Assembly: GCA_944320555.1 (NCBI GenBank)
Contig: CALUHX010000002.1
Span: forward strand, 37,220 to 101,219
Direction of reading: 5' to 3'
Length of the DNA: 64,000 bases
Origin: an uncultured Butyricimonas sp.
GTDB lineage: Bacteria; Bacteroidota; Bacteroidia; Bacteroidales; Marinifilaceae
Shown here: in pieces, positions 42,901 to 51,233 of the stretch
How the letters are laid out: each line of letters begins with the position of its first letter
Numbering within the stretch: the first letter of the stretch is position 1
Notes under the pieces: model-generated
Database searches by the model: none
Seen by the model: the letters and a program-made list of their open reading frames with translations, nothing else
What the model was told of the DNA's origin: nothing
Translations under genes and position numbers: made by a program

Positions 42901-43498
42901 CCACCTCGTCCACGTTCTTCACGTCCATCGTCATCTTCACGTCAATCGAGTCCTGCCCCGTGTACTTCACCTCCTGCGTCTTCATCCCCACGAACGAGAA
43001 CACCAGCGTGATGTCCTCCATCTCCGGCACGTCGAACACGTACAGCCCTTGAACGTTGGTCACCGTTCCCGCGCTCGTGCCCTTCAACATCACCGTCACA
43101 CCGGGAATCGGCTCGCCCAGCTCGTCGCGCACATGCCCCCGTATCAGCACGGATTTCTTCGACTGCGCCGGCTGCTGCCTGGGAAGCGGCAGGAGAAGCA
43201 CCAGATTCTTCTCCACCTCGTAGCGCAACGAGATTTTCCGGCACAAATCGTCCAACACAAGCCGCAAGGGCGAGTCCTCGAAATCGAGGGAGACTTTCTG
43301 CGTCGCGCTCACGATTTTCTCGTCGTAGACAAAATGGACGCCCGACTTCTTCTCGATTTCCTCCAACACCGGACGGACAAGCGCGTCCTTCACAGAAATG
43401 CTAATTTTTTTGTCAAGAGTCTGGGAATGAAGATTCCCCACCGTCATGCTCAAAAGGAAACAGGCCAAAAGATACCTGCATCGAAAAAGTTTAAGCAT
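39983..43498 (-). CDS. SusC/RagA-type TonB-dependent receptor with STN domain, locus 2
   Basis: This encodes 1171 residues. Signal peptide about 1-25, STN domain about 30-105 (ISVKDALVRPVLEEIEKKSG, LRLVLDDLC), CarboxypepD-regulatory-like domain about 118-200 (GEPIPGVTVMLKGTSAGT), DEVVVTGYQTV TonB-box-like region, plug with IYGVKAANGVIVITTKKG, then the barrel to a C-terminal Phe. The STN domain fits signalling to the FecR protein encoded just upstream. A plus-strand sRNA gene overlaps its leader (43540-43616). It should import a large ligand with its SusD partner. Confidence 0.95.
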   Translation of the reverse strand: MLKLFRCRYLLACFLLSMTVGNLHSQTLDKKISISVKDALVRPVLEEIEKKSGVHFVYDEKIVSATQKVSLDFEDSPLRLVLDDLCRKISLRYEVEKNLVLLLPLPRQQPAQSKKSVLIRGHVRDELGEPIPGVTVMLKGTSAGTVTNVQGLYVFDVPEMEDITLVFSFVGMKTQEVKYTGQDSIDVKMTMDVKNVDEVVVTGYQTVKKRSMAGSTSHVDAEDLVLTGTQTLEQALQGKIPGMMVINTSGLTGTRQRVRVRGTSTLLGSAEPVWVVDGVIQEDPLPFETNDLTNLNPDNMDMIKDFVGGAISWLNPQDIDDITVLKDASATAIYGVKAANGVIVITTKKGEKGRLSLNYGGSVTFTPRLNYNRMELMNSQQRVDVSREAYENGLVLGTEQRMGYLGLALAFERGEISLEEFSAGARELETNNTDWFDLLFRNAVSHSHNLSISGGSDKATYRASFGYTNTKNTAIGNGQEQYTGNLNLSTTMWKCVTFNIGLNGSTSKTSAFVGEDPYGYATNTNRALRAYTDEGDLFFYRATNGYAFNVLNELHNSGNKNTQSTLNANMAVRWKITNDLGFNTTFSYSYTSTHGETWYTEQTNYIANIRGYDFEEYAEGSEEYNESRLPVGGELSEMRNSSENWSWRNQLEYTKIFNEVHSFTAMIGQEIRSSSTTGYNQTNYGYLPDKGHIFVDLPGYIIDANDQVRENIYAVTRPTITDTKSNNLSFYTALSYMYDNRYAVNLSVRSDASNQFGQDKSTRFLPVWAMGFRWNIGSEHWLEGQDLLSDMNIRFTYGFQGNVASVSPDLIATITANSNGGYSLTVPTLPAPHLKWEKVQNINVGTEFSLFKNHILGSFEWYYKKTTDMVVEQQVPLEHGVRSRAINGGEMKNSGWDASISFTPLRTKNWLLSLGFNFGKVKNEINSTLDPEGSWREAASGNLNKEGYAVSSFWAFRFTGLNPENGGPQFDLSGTELEAAADDATLYMNYVGKMEPDFTTGVSFTLRYKTLSLTSGLYFSYGNQSFLAPMSANYTSIPGEEYNMSTEWLKRWRKPGDEKITNVPSLPNISTSAQPISVPVTLGTTFRPYELYANSDTRVVDAWYIRCNSLQLSYTLPPAKLPNFLQNLSCSFSMTNPFQIRSKDFLGRDPEVALGNQPMSHNYAFSLNISF

Positions 43499-43503
43499 GA
43501 ACC

Positions 43504-43534
43504 TTTCACTTAATCGTTTTTTGTCATACCTTTG
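43504..43534 (+). promoter_or_regulatory. Promoter of antisense sRNA 2
   Basis: A -7 TACCTTTG at 43527-43534 fits TAnnTTTG. A TTTC at 43504-43507 lies about 19 bases upstream at the -33 position. It points away from the SusC gene, as the matching promoter in locus 1 does. Confidence 0.58.
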
Positions 43535-43539
43535 TTTTT

Positions 43540-43616
43540 AGAGTTACTACTTGTACTTGAGCCTTAGACAGGCTTATTTCTAACGGGAAGGCTCCACCCT
43601 TTCCGTTATTCTTTTT
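43540..43616 (+). ncRNA. Putative cis-antisense sRNA (DonS-like), locus 2
   Basis: The plus-strand promoter (43504-43534) is followed by an intrinsic terminator at 43582-43616: AACGGGAAGG pairs with CCTTTCCGTT (one mismatch) over a 6-base loop, then ATTCTTTTTC. The predicted RNA of about 75 nt lies wholly between the FecR stop (43616) and the SusC start (43498) and is antisense to the susC leader. The geometry matches the copy in locus 1 (12336-12419), although the sequences differ, as expected for RNAs acting only on their own leader. Repression of SusC expression is inferred from Bacteroides DonS RNAs. Confidence 0.62.
43582..43616 (+). terminator. Intrinsic terminator of antisense sRNA 2
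   Basis: The 10-bp stem 43582-43591 / 43598-43607 has one mismatch and the loop CTCCAC, with a T run at 43612-43616 on the plus strand. No U run follows the hairpin on the minus strand. Confidence 0.68.
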
Positions 43617-44653
43617 CATCTTTTCGCACTTATATGAATCGTGTCGCCTCGTTGCTCGAAGCGGATGCCCGCGACGCGCTCGAGCACGCCCAACGAGAAC
43701 TCCAACGTCTCGCTCCGGGAAATCACTCCCGCCATGCGCTTCTCCCGCAACGAGTCCGCTGCGAAACGGAACTCCACGTCATACCAGCGGCCAACTTGGG
43801 CAAACACATCTTCAAGCGTCGTGTTCTTGAACACGTATCTCCCCTGCACCCACGAAATGTATTGCGAGGCGTCCACTTCCCGAACCAGAATGTCCTCCGA
43901 TTCCCGCCGGACAATAGCCTGCTCGTTCGGACGCAACAGTTTCATATTGCCTTGCCTGCCCACCCGCACGCTTCCTTCCGCCAGCGTGGCGCACAACGTC
44001 TCGTCGGGATAGGTCGACACATTGAAATGCGTGCCCAACACCTCCACCACGCACTCGCCCGCGTGGACCACAAAAGGCCTCGCGCTGTCTTTCGCCACCT
44101 CGAAATAAGCCTCTCCCTCCAGCCTCACCTCGCGTTTCCCGGCGAAAGTCTCCGGATATTCCAACTCGCTCCCCGCATTGAGCCAAATCCTCGTCCCGTC
44201 GGCCAGATTCAACCGGTACTCTCCCCCTCTCGGCACAATCAGTCGGTTCCGCCTCACCACCGTGTCCGCCGTCTTCTCCGCCTCGTATGTCAATTGTCGG
44301 CCCTCGTTGGAAATCCTTGCGCTCCCCTCTTCCTCGACGATGCTTCCCTCCCTCTCGTCCAAGCTCACCCTCTTCCCGTCGTCCAGCACCAGCGTCACCC
44401 CTTGGAACTCCGACAGGCGGGAACCATCGCCCGCAACCGCGTCTTCCCCGCCCGGATACGACAAGCCGATAAACACGCCCGCCAACAAGACGGCCGCCGC
44501 CGCGGACACCCTCACCGCAAGACGCCTCAAGCGCCTTTCCCTCAGACGACGCACCAGCCTGTCCCAGCACGCCTCCTTGTCGTACGCCCGCACGAACTCT
44601 ATCGAACGCTTGAGCCTGTGATATTCTCGTTTCTTGTCTTTCTCTTCTTTCAT
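43616..44653 (-). CDS. FecR-type anti-sigma factor, locus 2
   Basis: This encodes 345 residues. The cytoplasmic sigma-binding segment (about 1-42) is rich in Lys and Arg. One membrane helix follows (about 46-66, AVRVSAAAAVLLAGVFIGLSY). The periplasmic FecR domain contains IVPRGGEYRLNLADGTRIWLNAGSELEYP and GEAYFEVA, and the C-terminal part NTTLEDVFAQVGRWYDVEFRF is the SusC-STN contact region. It lies 64 bases after the sigma gene. A TCACCCATTTTTG motif shared with the other fecR stands upstream, so it may be transcribed by its own sigma factor. Confidence 0.94.
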   Translation of the reverse strand: MKEEKDKKREYHRLKRSIEFVRAYDKEACWDRLVRRLRERRLRRLAVRVSAAAAVLLAGVFIGLSYPGGEDAVAGDGSRLSEFQGVTLVLDDGKRVSLDEREGSIVEEEGSARISNEGRQLTYEAEKTADTVVRRNRLIVPRGGEYRLNLADGTRIWLNAGSELEYPETFAGKREVRLEGEAYFEVAKDSARPFVVHAGECVVEVLGTHFNVSTYPDETLCATLAEGSVRVGRQGNMKLLRPNEQAIVRRESEDILVREVDASQYISWVQGRYVFKNTTLEDVFAQVGRWYDVEFRFAADSLREKRMAGVISRSETLEFSLGVLERVAGIRFEQRGDTIHISAKR

Positions 44654-44664
44654 AGCGTTTGCCT

Positions 44665-44700
44665 TTTATTACAAGAGAAGAGAAAAACAAAAATGGGTGA
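44665..44700 (-). promoter_or_regulatory. Candidate ECF-sigma promoter of fecR, locus 2
   Basis: TCACCCATTTTTG (44700-44688, minus strand) is identical to the motif at 13641-13629 and is followed by CTTGTAATAAA about 12 bases later, 35-47 bases upstream of the fecR start. Both parts are shared in order and approximate spacing with locus 1. Confidence 0.5.
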
Positions 44701-44717
44701 CAAAAAAACAGAAAATT

Positions 44718-45290
44718 TTATCCCAAAAAGAAAAAAAGTAGATTGTGCCTCGCCCTCAACTTCCGAAGCGCGCGGGAAAGATGTGTCTTCAAGGTGTTTA
44801 CGGACATCCGCAATTTCGCGGCGGCCTCCTTGTATGTCTTGTCGTCCAGAATGACCGCCTTCACCGCCGCCACCTCCTGCTCGGGCAATTTTTCCAAATC
44901 GGCGTACAACGCCTTTACCTTCTCCTCCCACTCCTCCTCGTCGACGGACTCGTCCGGAATCTCCGCGGCGACTTCCGGAATCTCCTCCATCGAGTATTGC
45001 TGGTAATGCCGCAAATGCGCCAGCGCCATGTTCTTGGTCGATGTCAACAAATATCCCCGGAGATTGTCCGTTATCTTCTTATAATACTCCTTCTCCCAAA
45101 AATAAATGAACACGTCCTGCACGGCCTCCTCCGCCAGCTCGAAAGAATCTGTCAACTGCACGGCGTACACGCACAACTGCATGTGATACGTGTCGAACAA
45201 TTTCCGGAACGCCTCCTTGGGATTCACCGAGAACAGTTCCAGCAATTGCCTGTCTACTTCCGCGTAATATTTGTCCGATAAGGCCGCCAC
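44718..45290 (-). CDS. ECF-type RNA polymerase sigma factor, locus 2
   Basis: This encodes 190 residues and appears to start at GTG 45290. No ATG lies close by in frame, and the protein keeps a full region 2 (AFRKLFDTYHMQLCVYAVQLT, ELAEEAVQDVFIYFW) and region 4 (LPEQEVAAVKAVILDDKTYKEAAAKLRMSVNTLKTHLSRALRKL, with the DNA-reading helix). It heads the sigma-FecR-SusC-SusD unit. FecR (43616-44653) should hold it inactive until SusC is loaded. A terminator of the preceding gene lies immediately upstream, so its own promoter must lie in the short gap. Confidence 0.92.
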   Translation of the reverse strand: MAALSDKYYAEVDRQLLELFSVNPKEAFRKLFDTYHMQLCVYAVQLTDSFELAEEAVQDVFIYFWEKEYYKKITDNLRGYLLTSTKNMALAHLRHYQQYSMEEIPEVAAEIPDESVDEEEWEEKVKALYADLEKLPEQEVAAVKAVILDDKTYKEAAAKLRMSVNTLKTHLSRALRKLRARHNLLFFFLG

Positions 45291-45296
45291 GCTGTC

Positions 45297-45337
45297 AAAA
45301 AAAATAAGGCAGGAGGGACTTTCTCCGCCGTCCCTCC
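45297..45337 (-). terminator. Intrinsic terminator of the outer-membrane barrel gene
   Basis: GGAGGGAC (45337-45330, minus strand) pairs with GTCCCTCC (45319-45312), followed on the minus strand by TGCCTTATTTTTTTT. It ends the transcript of the gene at 45357-45980 and separates it from the sigma gene. Confidence 0.82.
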
Positions 45338-45356
45338 CTATGCGATTAACAATCCG

Positions 45357-45980
45357 TTAGAACTTCCACCCGAGGGAGAATTGGAACACCCGGTTGTAAT
45401 TCGAGCCGTCCACGAACCGGTCATACTTGTCCATCACTTGCGTCATACCTATGTTATAACGCAACGAGGCCACCATGCCGAACTTGAAATCGTAGCTCAA
45501 GCCCAAGTCCAGGCTAAAATCGAAATTCTTCGCCAAATCCTTCACGATGTCATACTCCCCTTTCACCGGAGTCGTCTTGAACTTGCACTTGCTGTTCGTC
45601 AGGAAGCTGAATTGCGGACCGACGTCAAAACTGAATCCCTTGAAGATGTACACTTTCGCCAAGATGGGGATGCTCACGTAGTCAAACTTGAAATAATACT
45701 TCGTCCCGTTCTCCTTGTGGCGCGTGCCCTGTCTCGAGAACAGCACCTCGGCTTGCGCCCCCACGTACTTGTTGAACTTGAACTCGGCGAACATACCCGC
45801 AAGGAAATCACATTTATTCTTGTTGTAAGTGCTGATAGATGTCCAGTTGAAGCCAACTTTCGGCCCGAACCCGAACTCTAAACCGCTTTTTTTCACCGGC
45901 TCTTTCTGCTGTGTCGCCTCTTGTGCGTTCAGGCTTCCCAACACGAGCATCGCCATAAAAACTAACAGTACTCTTTTCAT
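45357..45980 (-). CDS. PorT-family outer-membrane beta-barrel protein
   Basis: This encodes 207 residues with a signal peptide (MKRVLLVFMAMLVLGSLNAQ) and a beta-barrel of the OMP_b-brl_2 kind: FGFGPKVGFNWTSI, VGAQAEVLFSRQGT, YVSIPILAKVYIFKGFSFDVGPQFSFL, and a terminal Phe (FQFSLGWKF) for barrel assembly. Small barrels of this family are abundant in Bacteroidetes, and most have no known role. It has its own strong terminator. The protease gene upstream on the same strand (46026-47618) is 45 bases away. Confidence 0.88.
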   Translation of the reverse strand: MKRVLLVFMAMLVLGSLNAQEATQQKEPVKKSGLEFGFGPKVGFNWTSISTYNKNKCDFLAGMFAEFKFNKYVGAQAEVLFSRQGTRHKENGTKYYFKFDYVSIPILAKVYIFKGFSFDVGPQFSFLTNSKCKFKTTPVKGEYDIVKDLAKNFDFSLDLGLSYDFKFGMVASLRYNIGMTQVMDKYDRFVDGSNYNRVFQFSLGWKF

Positions 45981-46025
45981 TGTCTCTGATTTTTAATATT
46001 CAACTTTTCAATAAATAAAATATAA

Positions 46026-47618
46026 TCAATTTAACAGGTTATCATAACTTCCGTCCTGCAAGACCTTCACGGCCTCGTTCAATATCTTGTTCGACTCGTT
46101 CGACACGCGGTACAATTCCGTCATCCCCCACAAGTCCCGAGCCAGCAGCGACTTCACGAACAGCCGCAACTCCGGCATCACCGGGCCCAGCAACGCCTCG
46201 TCTTTCTTCACCCCCTGCTTCTCCCCTTCCGCCACAATCTCCTCCACCATCTCGTCCGTCACCTCGAATTTCTTCTGGAACTCCTCGAATTTCGAATACT
46301 TTTTCTCCAACTCCGCCCGGTGGCGGTCCACGTAATTCATCGCGTACTCGCTCACCACGCCCTTCGCCAGCAGACGGTTAAAGTAAGTGTAATTCACGCC
46401 CGTGTCTATCGGCACGAAAACGTCGGGGATGATCCCCCCCCCGCCGTACACCAACCGGCGCTTCACCTTCGTGTAATATTTCGTCGTGTCCGTCACCTCG
46501 ATGCTGTCGGCGCTCACCAGCTCCCCGCTCGCGTACCGCTCGAACACCTCCGCCTCGTAATTGTCACCCCGCTTGTAAGGTTTCTGAATGCAACGGCCCG
46601 AGGGCGTGTAGTAATGAGAAACCGTCAGCCGCACCATCGAGCCGTCCGTCAACGGGAATTGGCGTTGCACCAGCCCCTTGCCGAACGAACGCCGCCCCAC
46701 AATCAACCCCCTGTCCCAATCCTGCACCGCGCCGGAGACAATCTCGCTCGCCGAGGCCGAGTTCCCGTCTATCAGCACCACCACCCGGCCGCTCTGGAAT
46801 ATGTCCGACGGCGTGGAGAACTCCTCCATCCGCCCGAACGCCGGACTGTCCGTGTACACGATGGACTTCTTCCCGTCCAGCAGGTGGTCCGCCATCCCCA
46901 CCGCGGCGCCCATGAATCCGCCTCCGTTCCCTTGCAGGTCGATAATCAAATCCCGCATCCCCTCTTTCTGCAGTTTCTTCACGGCCTCCACGAACTCGTC
47001 CACCGTCGTCGCGGCGAACCGCGCCACCTTCACGTAACCGATGTTCTTGTCTATCATATAAGACGCGTCAACACTATAAATAGGTATCTTTCCCCGCGTG
47101 ATTCGGAAGTCATACCGCTCCCCTCCCCGCGACACGCCCACGTTCACCACCGAGCCTTCCTCCCCCTTCAGCCGCTTCCGCACGTCCGCGGCCTTCAACC
47201 CCACCCCGGCGATATTCTCCCCGTCCACCGTCACGATGCGGTCGCCGGCCAGCAGGCCCACCTTCTCCGACGGACCTCCCGCCACCACGTCCACCACCAC
47301 CAGCGTGTCGTGCAGCACGGCGAACTGTATCCCGATTCCGAAGAATCCCCCCTCCAGCGGCTCGTTCGCCTCCTCCACCTCTTCCCTCGAGATGTACACC
47401 GAGTGCGGGTCCAGGTCCGCCAGCACTTTTATGATGGCGTCCTCCGTCAATTTCGCCAAATCCACCGTGTCCACATACACGGCGTCTATCATCTGCATCA
47501 GCCGCAGATACTTCGTGGCCTGCTCGCGCACCGCGCGCTCGTCCCGTTGCGCCGAAGCGTTTTTCCAACTGGCACAGGCCATTAGCACTAACATTGCCGT
47601 CCACAAAAACTTCTTCAT
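46026..47618 (-). CDS. S41-family C-terminal processing peptidase
   Basis: This encodes 530 residues: a signal peptide, a PDZ domain (about 90-170: IGIQFAVLHDTLVVVDVVAGGPSEKVGLLAGDRIV), and the S41 serine protease core with the catalytic Ser in GNSASASEIV (about residue 284) and Lys in SFGKGLVQ (about 311). Additional motifs are LIIDLQGNGGG and YYTPSGRCIQ. It cleaves periplasmic proteins from a C-terminal recognition site. The C-terminal 130 residues are helical, as in the longer Bacteroidetes members. It is not visibly linked to the neighbouring genes. Confidence 0.93.
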   Translation of the reverse strand: MKKFLWTAMLVLMACASWKNASAQRDERAVREQATKYLRLMQMIDAVYVDTVDLAKLTEDAIIKVLADLDPHSVYISREEVEEANEPLEGGFFGIGIQFAVLHDTLVVVDVVAGGPSEKVGLLAGDRIVTVDGENIAGVGLKAADVRKRLKGEEGSVVNVGVSRGGERYDFRITRGKIPIYSVDASYMIDKNIGYVKVARFAATTVDEFVEAVKKLQKEGMRDLIIDLQGNGGGFMGAAVGMADHLLDGKKSIVYTDSPAFGRMEEFSTPSDIFQSGRVVVLIDGNSASASEIVSGAVQDWDRGLIVGRRSFGKGLVQRQFPLTDGSMVRLTVSHYYTPSGRCIQKPYKRGDNYEAEVFERYASGELVSADSIEVTDTTKYYTKVKRRLVYGGGGIIPDVFVPIDTGVNYTYFNRLLAKGVVSEYAMNYVDRHRAELEKKYSKFEEFQKKFEVTDEMVEEIVAEGEKQGVKKDEALLGPVMPELRLFVKSLLARDLWGMTELYRVSNESNKILNEAVKVLQDGSYDNLLN

Positions 47619-47712
47619 GTCCTATCTGTTTTGTTATGTTACGCTCTTCCACAAATTCCCACAAATGTATACATTCAACGCTTGAAAACCTACTAACAAA
47701 CCCTTAATTTCT

Positions 47713-48204
47713 TTATTTTTCTAATTCTATCAACTCCAGGTTCTCTATCCGCCCCTCGTTCAGCTCGAAACGGGTCGCCGTCCTCACCCGGTGGAAGCCG
47801 AACCGGCCGGCCGCCCCCGGATTGATGTGAAGGCACTCCAACGACTTGTCATACTGAACCTTGGCAATATGCGAATGCCCGCACACGAACAGTTTCGACC
47901 GTTCCGTCCGCAGGATTTCCCCCGTCCGCCGCTCGTAATGGCCGGGGTATCCTCCGATGTGCGTCATGAACACCTTCACCCCCTCGCACCAGAACAGCTC
48001 CGTCCGCGGCCATATCCGCCGGAGCAGCTCCCCGTCCGCGTTCCCGTACACGGCGTGAACCCGGAACCGCCGGGCCAGCTCGTCCGTCACCGCCGCGTCG
48101 CCGATGTCCCCGCAATGCCACACCTCCTGGCAATCCTTGAAAAACTCCACTATCCTCGGGTCCAACCACCCGTGCGTGTCCGATAACAATCCTACTTTCG
48201 TCAT
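47713..48204 (-). CDS. YfcE/MJ0936-type metallophosphoesterase
   Basis: This encodes about 163 residues from ATG 48204. Longer frames upstream lie inside the sbcC gene. The metal ligands are visible: SDTHG (9-13), CGDIGD, YGNAD, THIGGYPGH and GHSHI, all in family order. Such small phosphoesterases hydrolyse phosphodiester or phosphomonoester bonds with divalent metals. It starts 12 bases after the sbcC stop, so it is probably part of the sbcD-sbcC transcript. Confidence 0.9.
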   Translation of the reverse strand: MTKVGLLSDTHGWLDPRIVEFFKDCQEVWHCGDIGDAAVTDELARRFRVHAVYGNADGELLRRIWPRTELFWCEGVKVFMTHIGGYPGHYERRTGEILRTERSKLFVCGHSHIAKVQYDKSLECLHINPGAAGRFGFHRVRTATRFELNEGRIENLELIELEK

Positions 48205-48215
48205 CTTCTTCCATT

Positions 48216-51215
48216 TTAAGTTCCATACTCTATCCTGCTCCCGTGCTCCAGCGTGTTCTCCACCAGAAGGCACACCGGCAGTTCCTGCCTCATCTCCTCC
48301 ACGTGCGAGATCAGCCCCACCACGCGCTCTTCCTCCCGCAGCGACTTCAGCGTGTCGAACACGATTCTCAGCGACTCTTTGTCCAGCGACCCGAACCCCT
48401 CGTCCAGGAAGAAAAAGTTCTGGTCGCTCCCCGTCAAGTCGCGGATGTTGTCCGTCAACGCCAGCGCCAATGCCAGCGACGCCTGGAACACCTGTCCTCC
48501 CGACAGCGTCCGCGCGCTCCGCATCCGCCCCTCGTTCATGAAATCCCGCACCACGAAGTCGTTCTCCTCGTTCAACTCCAGTTTCAGCCGCTGCCGCGTC
48601 ATCCGGTAAAAACGCTCGTTCGCCGCGTTGCATAAGTTCTGCAAATATATAGAAGAAACGAATTTCACGAAATCATTTCCCCTGAATAGTGACTTCAGCA
48701 CCCGCAAATTCCGCAAGCGGGCCTCCACGGCCACCAATTCCTTCCCGATTCTTCCCCTCTCCTCCCGCTTCTTCTCCAAGTCCGCCACCAGATTGCTCAG
48801 CGCGCCCCGCCGCTCCAGCGCCTCCCGCTCCAGCGCACCCGTCGCCTCCATTCTTCTCGCCAGCGCGGCGTGTTCCTCCGCGTCGTACCTCGTCCCGGCC
48901 ACCGCCGCCTCCAGCTCCGCCAGCCTCACCTCCACCGCGTGCCATTGCCGCCCGTGCTCGTCGATTTCTCTCCTCCGCGCCGCCACGTCCGTTCCCCTCT
49001 CCAGCACGGCCCTCACCTCCCCCGCCCCCGCGTACCCCGTCCCCTCCAGCAGCCCCTCCAGCACCCGCTCCGCCTCCTTCCGCTCCGCCCTCGCCCTCTC
49101 CAGCTCCCGCTCCTTCTCCTCCGCGCTCCCCTCCCTCCTCCGGAACTCCGCCTCCAGCTCCTTCTGCCGCACGCTCCCCTCCCGGTACTCCCGCTCCGCC
49201 CGTTCCATCCGCCGCCGCTCCCGCTCGATTTCCTCCCTCACCGCCCCGTCGTCCCTCCCCTCGTACCGGCTCCCGTCGAAATTCCCCTGCTGCTCCGCCA
49301 ACGCCTGCCGCCGGGCCTCCGCCTGCGCGATTTCCTCGTCGATTTTCTCCACCGCCCGCCTGTACTTCTCCAATTCCGCCTGTTTCCGTTCCAACTCCCT
49401 CTCCGTCCCGCGGACCTCCTCCTCCACCCGCGCCCTCATCTTCTCCATCGACTCCGCCCGCGCGATTTCCCTCCCCACCGCCTCCGCGTCGTCCGGCGAG
49501 AACCCCTCCCACACGAAAAGTCCCCTGTGCGCCGCCAACTCCCGCTCCCGCGCCGCCAGTTTCTCCCGCGCCTCCTTCTCCCGGGCCGACCTCAGCCGCT
49601 CCCGTTCCGCCGCCACCGCCGCCTTGGCCTCCTCCTCCCGCGCCACCCGCTTCTCCGCCTCCAACCCCGCGATTTCCGTCTCCTTCGCCCGCAGCTCCTC
49701 GTCCGCCTCCCCCGCGCGCAAGGGATGCGGATGAGACAAGGCCCCGCACAACGGGCACGCCTCCCCCTCCCTCAACTCCCGGGCGAAATCCGCCAGACGC
49801 TTCCTCGTGTTCAACGCCATCAACTCCTCCCTCGCCTTCGCCAGCAGCCGTTCCACCTCCGCCACGCTCCGCCCCCGCTTCCCCTCCGCCGGCCTCGCCG
49901 CCGGCCCCACCGCCTCCAGCTCCCGTACCGCCTCCGCCCTCGCCTCTGACAAATGCGCCTGCCGGACGTGCCACTCCCTCGCCCCGTACAACGCCTTCAC
50001 GTCCGGAGCCTCCCGTCCCAGCCGCTCCGCCTCGGCCCGCCCCCTCTCCAGCCTTCGCCTCAACTCCTCCGCCTCCGCCCGGGTCTTCTCCACCCACTCC
50101 TCCCCCTTCTCCCTCCGCCCACGGGCCACCCGCAAGGCCGACTCCACCTCCCTCGTCCTCAACAACCGCTCCAGCCCCTCCGTTCGCGCCCGCGCCGCGT
50201 CCCGCCCCTCGTACTCCCACTCCACGGCGGCGAACCTCTCCGCAAAGGCGTCCCGCTCCCGCCGCTTCTCCTCCAACGCCCGCAAAGCCGCCTCCGCCTC
50301 CCGCTCCGCGCGCTCCAGACGGCGGCCCGTCTCCGCCTCCCGTCCCAACGCCGACCCGAACCGACCCGAGCAAAACTCATACTCCTCCACCTCCCGCCGC
50401 GTCCGCTCCACCTCCTCCCTCCGTTCCTCCAACCGCTTCCTCTCCCTTCTCCGCTCCTCCCGCTCTTCCAACAACCCCTTCTCCCGCCTCATCTCCTCCT
50501 CCCTCTCCCGTCCCGCCCTCATCTCCGCCTGCAACCTCTCCACCTCCCCCCGCACACGCGCCAGCTCCTCCCTCCTCTCCGCCACCGTCTCGTCCGACAC
50601 CTCTCCCAACCCCGCCAGCCTCCCCCTCAACTCCCCCTCCCGCACCACCGCCTCGCCCTCCAAGGCAGCCGCCCTGTCATACAGCGCGTACTGCCGCAAC
50701 TCCCCGAAAAGGTCCATCATCATCTCCGTCCGCTCCTTGTCCTTCAACATCAAAAACTCTTGAAACTTCCCCTGCGGGATAATCACCACCCGCTTGAAGT
50801 TCTGCGCCGACAACCCGATGGCGTCCGTCACCGTCCTCCGCTCGCAAGGCCTCCAGTCCTCCCCGTCCCACTCGTAATAACTGAACTTCGGCGACGCCAC
50901 CTTCTCGAACTGCTTCCGGTTGCGCCGGTTCTCCACCACCGCCCGGTAACGCCCCCCGTCCCGACCCGCGCGGAACTCGAAGTCCACGAACAGCCTGTCC
51001 GACTGCAAATTCATCACATTGTAACCCACCTCCGTGCTCACCCGGTCCATCGTCCCGTACACCGCGTACACCATCGCCTCCAGAATCGCAGACTTCCCGC
51101 TTCCCACCGCCCCGAATATGCCGAACAACCGGGCGCCCGTCAGCCGCTCGAAATCCACCGTCTGCCGCTCCCGGTAAGAATAAATGCCTTCTAACGTCAA
51201 TCTTATTGGAAACAT
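48216..51215 (-). CDS. sbcC: SbcC, Rad50-like nuclease subunit
   Basis: This encodes 999 residues. The N-terminal ATPase half has Walker A GAVGSGKSAILEA (about 36-48) and the Q-loop region. Long coiled coils flank a zinc hook CPLCG (about 483-487). The C-terminal half has the signature LSGGQVFQASLALALAL, Walker B FFFLDEGFGSLD and the switch His in GLISHVEEM. With SbcD it forms an ATP-driven nuclease that opens hairpins and blocked ends. The coiled coils are extremely rich in Arg, Glu and Ala codons, giving high GC and long spurious open frames on both strands. sbcD lies 18 bases upstream. Confidence 0.95.
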   Translation of the reverse strand: MFPIRLTLEGIYSYRERQTVDFERLTGARLFGIFGAVGSGKSAILEAMVYAVYGTMDRVSTEVGYNVMNLQSDRLFVDFEFRAGRDGGRYRAVVENRRNRKQFEKVASPKFSYYEWDGEDWRPCERRTVTDAIGLSAQNFKRVVIIPQGKFQEFLMLKDKERTEMMMDLFGELRQYALYDRAAALEGEAVVREGELRGRLAGLGEVSDETVAERREELARVRGEVERLQAEMRAGREREEEMRREKGLLEEREERRRERKRLEERREEVERTRREVEEYEFCSGRFGSALGREAETGRRLERAEREAEAALRALEEKRRERDAFAERFAAVEWEYEGRDAARARTEGLERLLRTREVESALRVARGRREKGEEWVEKTRAEAEELRRRLERGRAEAERLGREAPDVKALYGAREWHVRQAHLSEARAEAVRELEAVGPAARPAEGKRGRSVAEVERLLAKAREELMALNTRKRLADFARELREGEACPLCGALSHPHPLRAGEADEELRAKETEIAGLEAEKRVAREEEAKAAVAAERERLRSAREKEAREKLAARERELAAHRGLFVWEGFSPDDAEAVGREIARAESMEKMRARVEEEVRGTERELERKQAELEKYRRAVEKIDEEIAQAEARRQALAEQQGNFDGSRYEGRDDGAVREEIERERRRMERAEREYREGSVRQKELEAEFRRREGSAEEKERELERARAERKEAERVLEGLLEGTGYAGAGEVRAVLERGTDVAARRREIDEHGRQWHAVEVRLAELEAAVAGTRYDAEEHAALARRMEATGALEREALERRGALSNLVADLEKKREERGRIGKELVAVEARLRNLRVLKSLFRGNDFVKFVSSIYLQNLCNAANERFYRMTRQRLKLELNEENDFVVRDFMNEGRMRSARTLSGGQVFQASLALALALTDNIRDLTGSDQNFFFLDEGFGSLDKESLRIVFDTLKSLREEERVVGLISHVEEMRQELPVCLLVENTLEHGSRIEYGT

Positions 51216-51233
51216 AACCTCTCTCTATTTGAT

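Noticed and set aside
48673..50782. Very long open frames on the plus strand and other minus frames within sbcC
   Set aside because: They are Pro/Ser/Arg- or Gly-rich low-complexity translations caused by the extreme GC and codon bias of the SbcC coiled coils, with no family motif.
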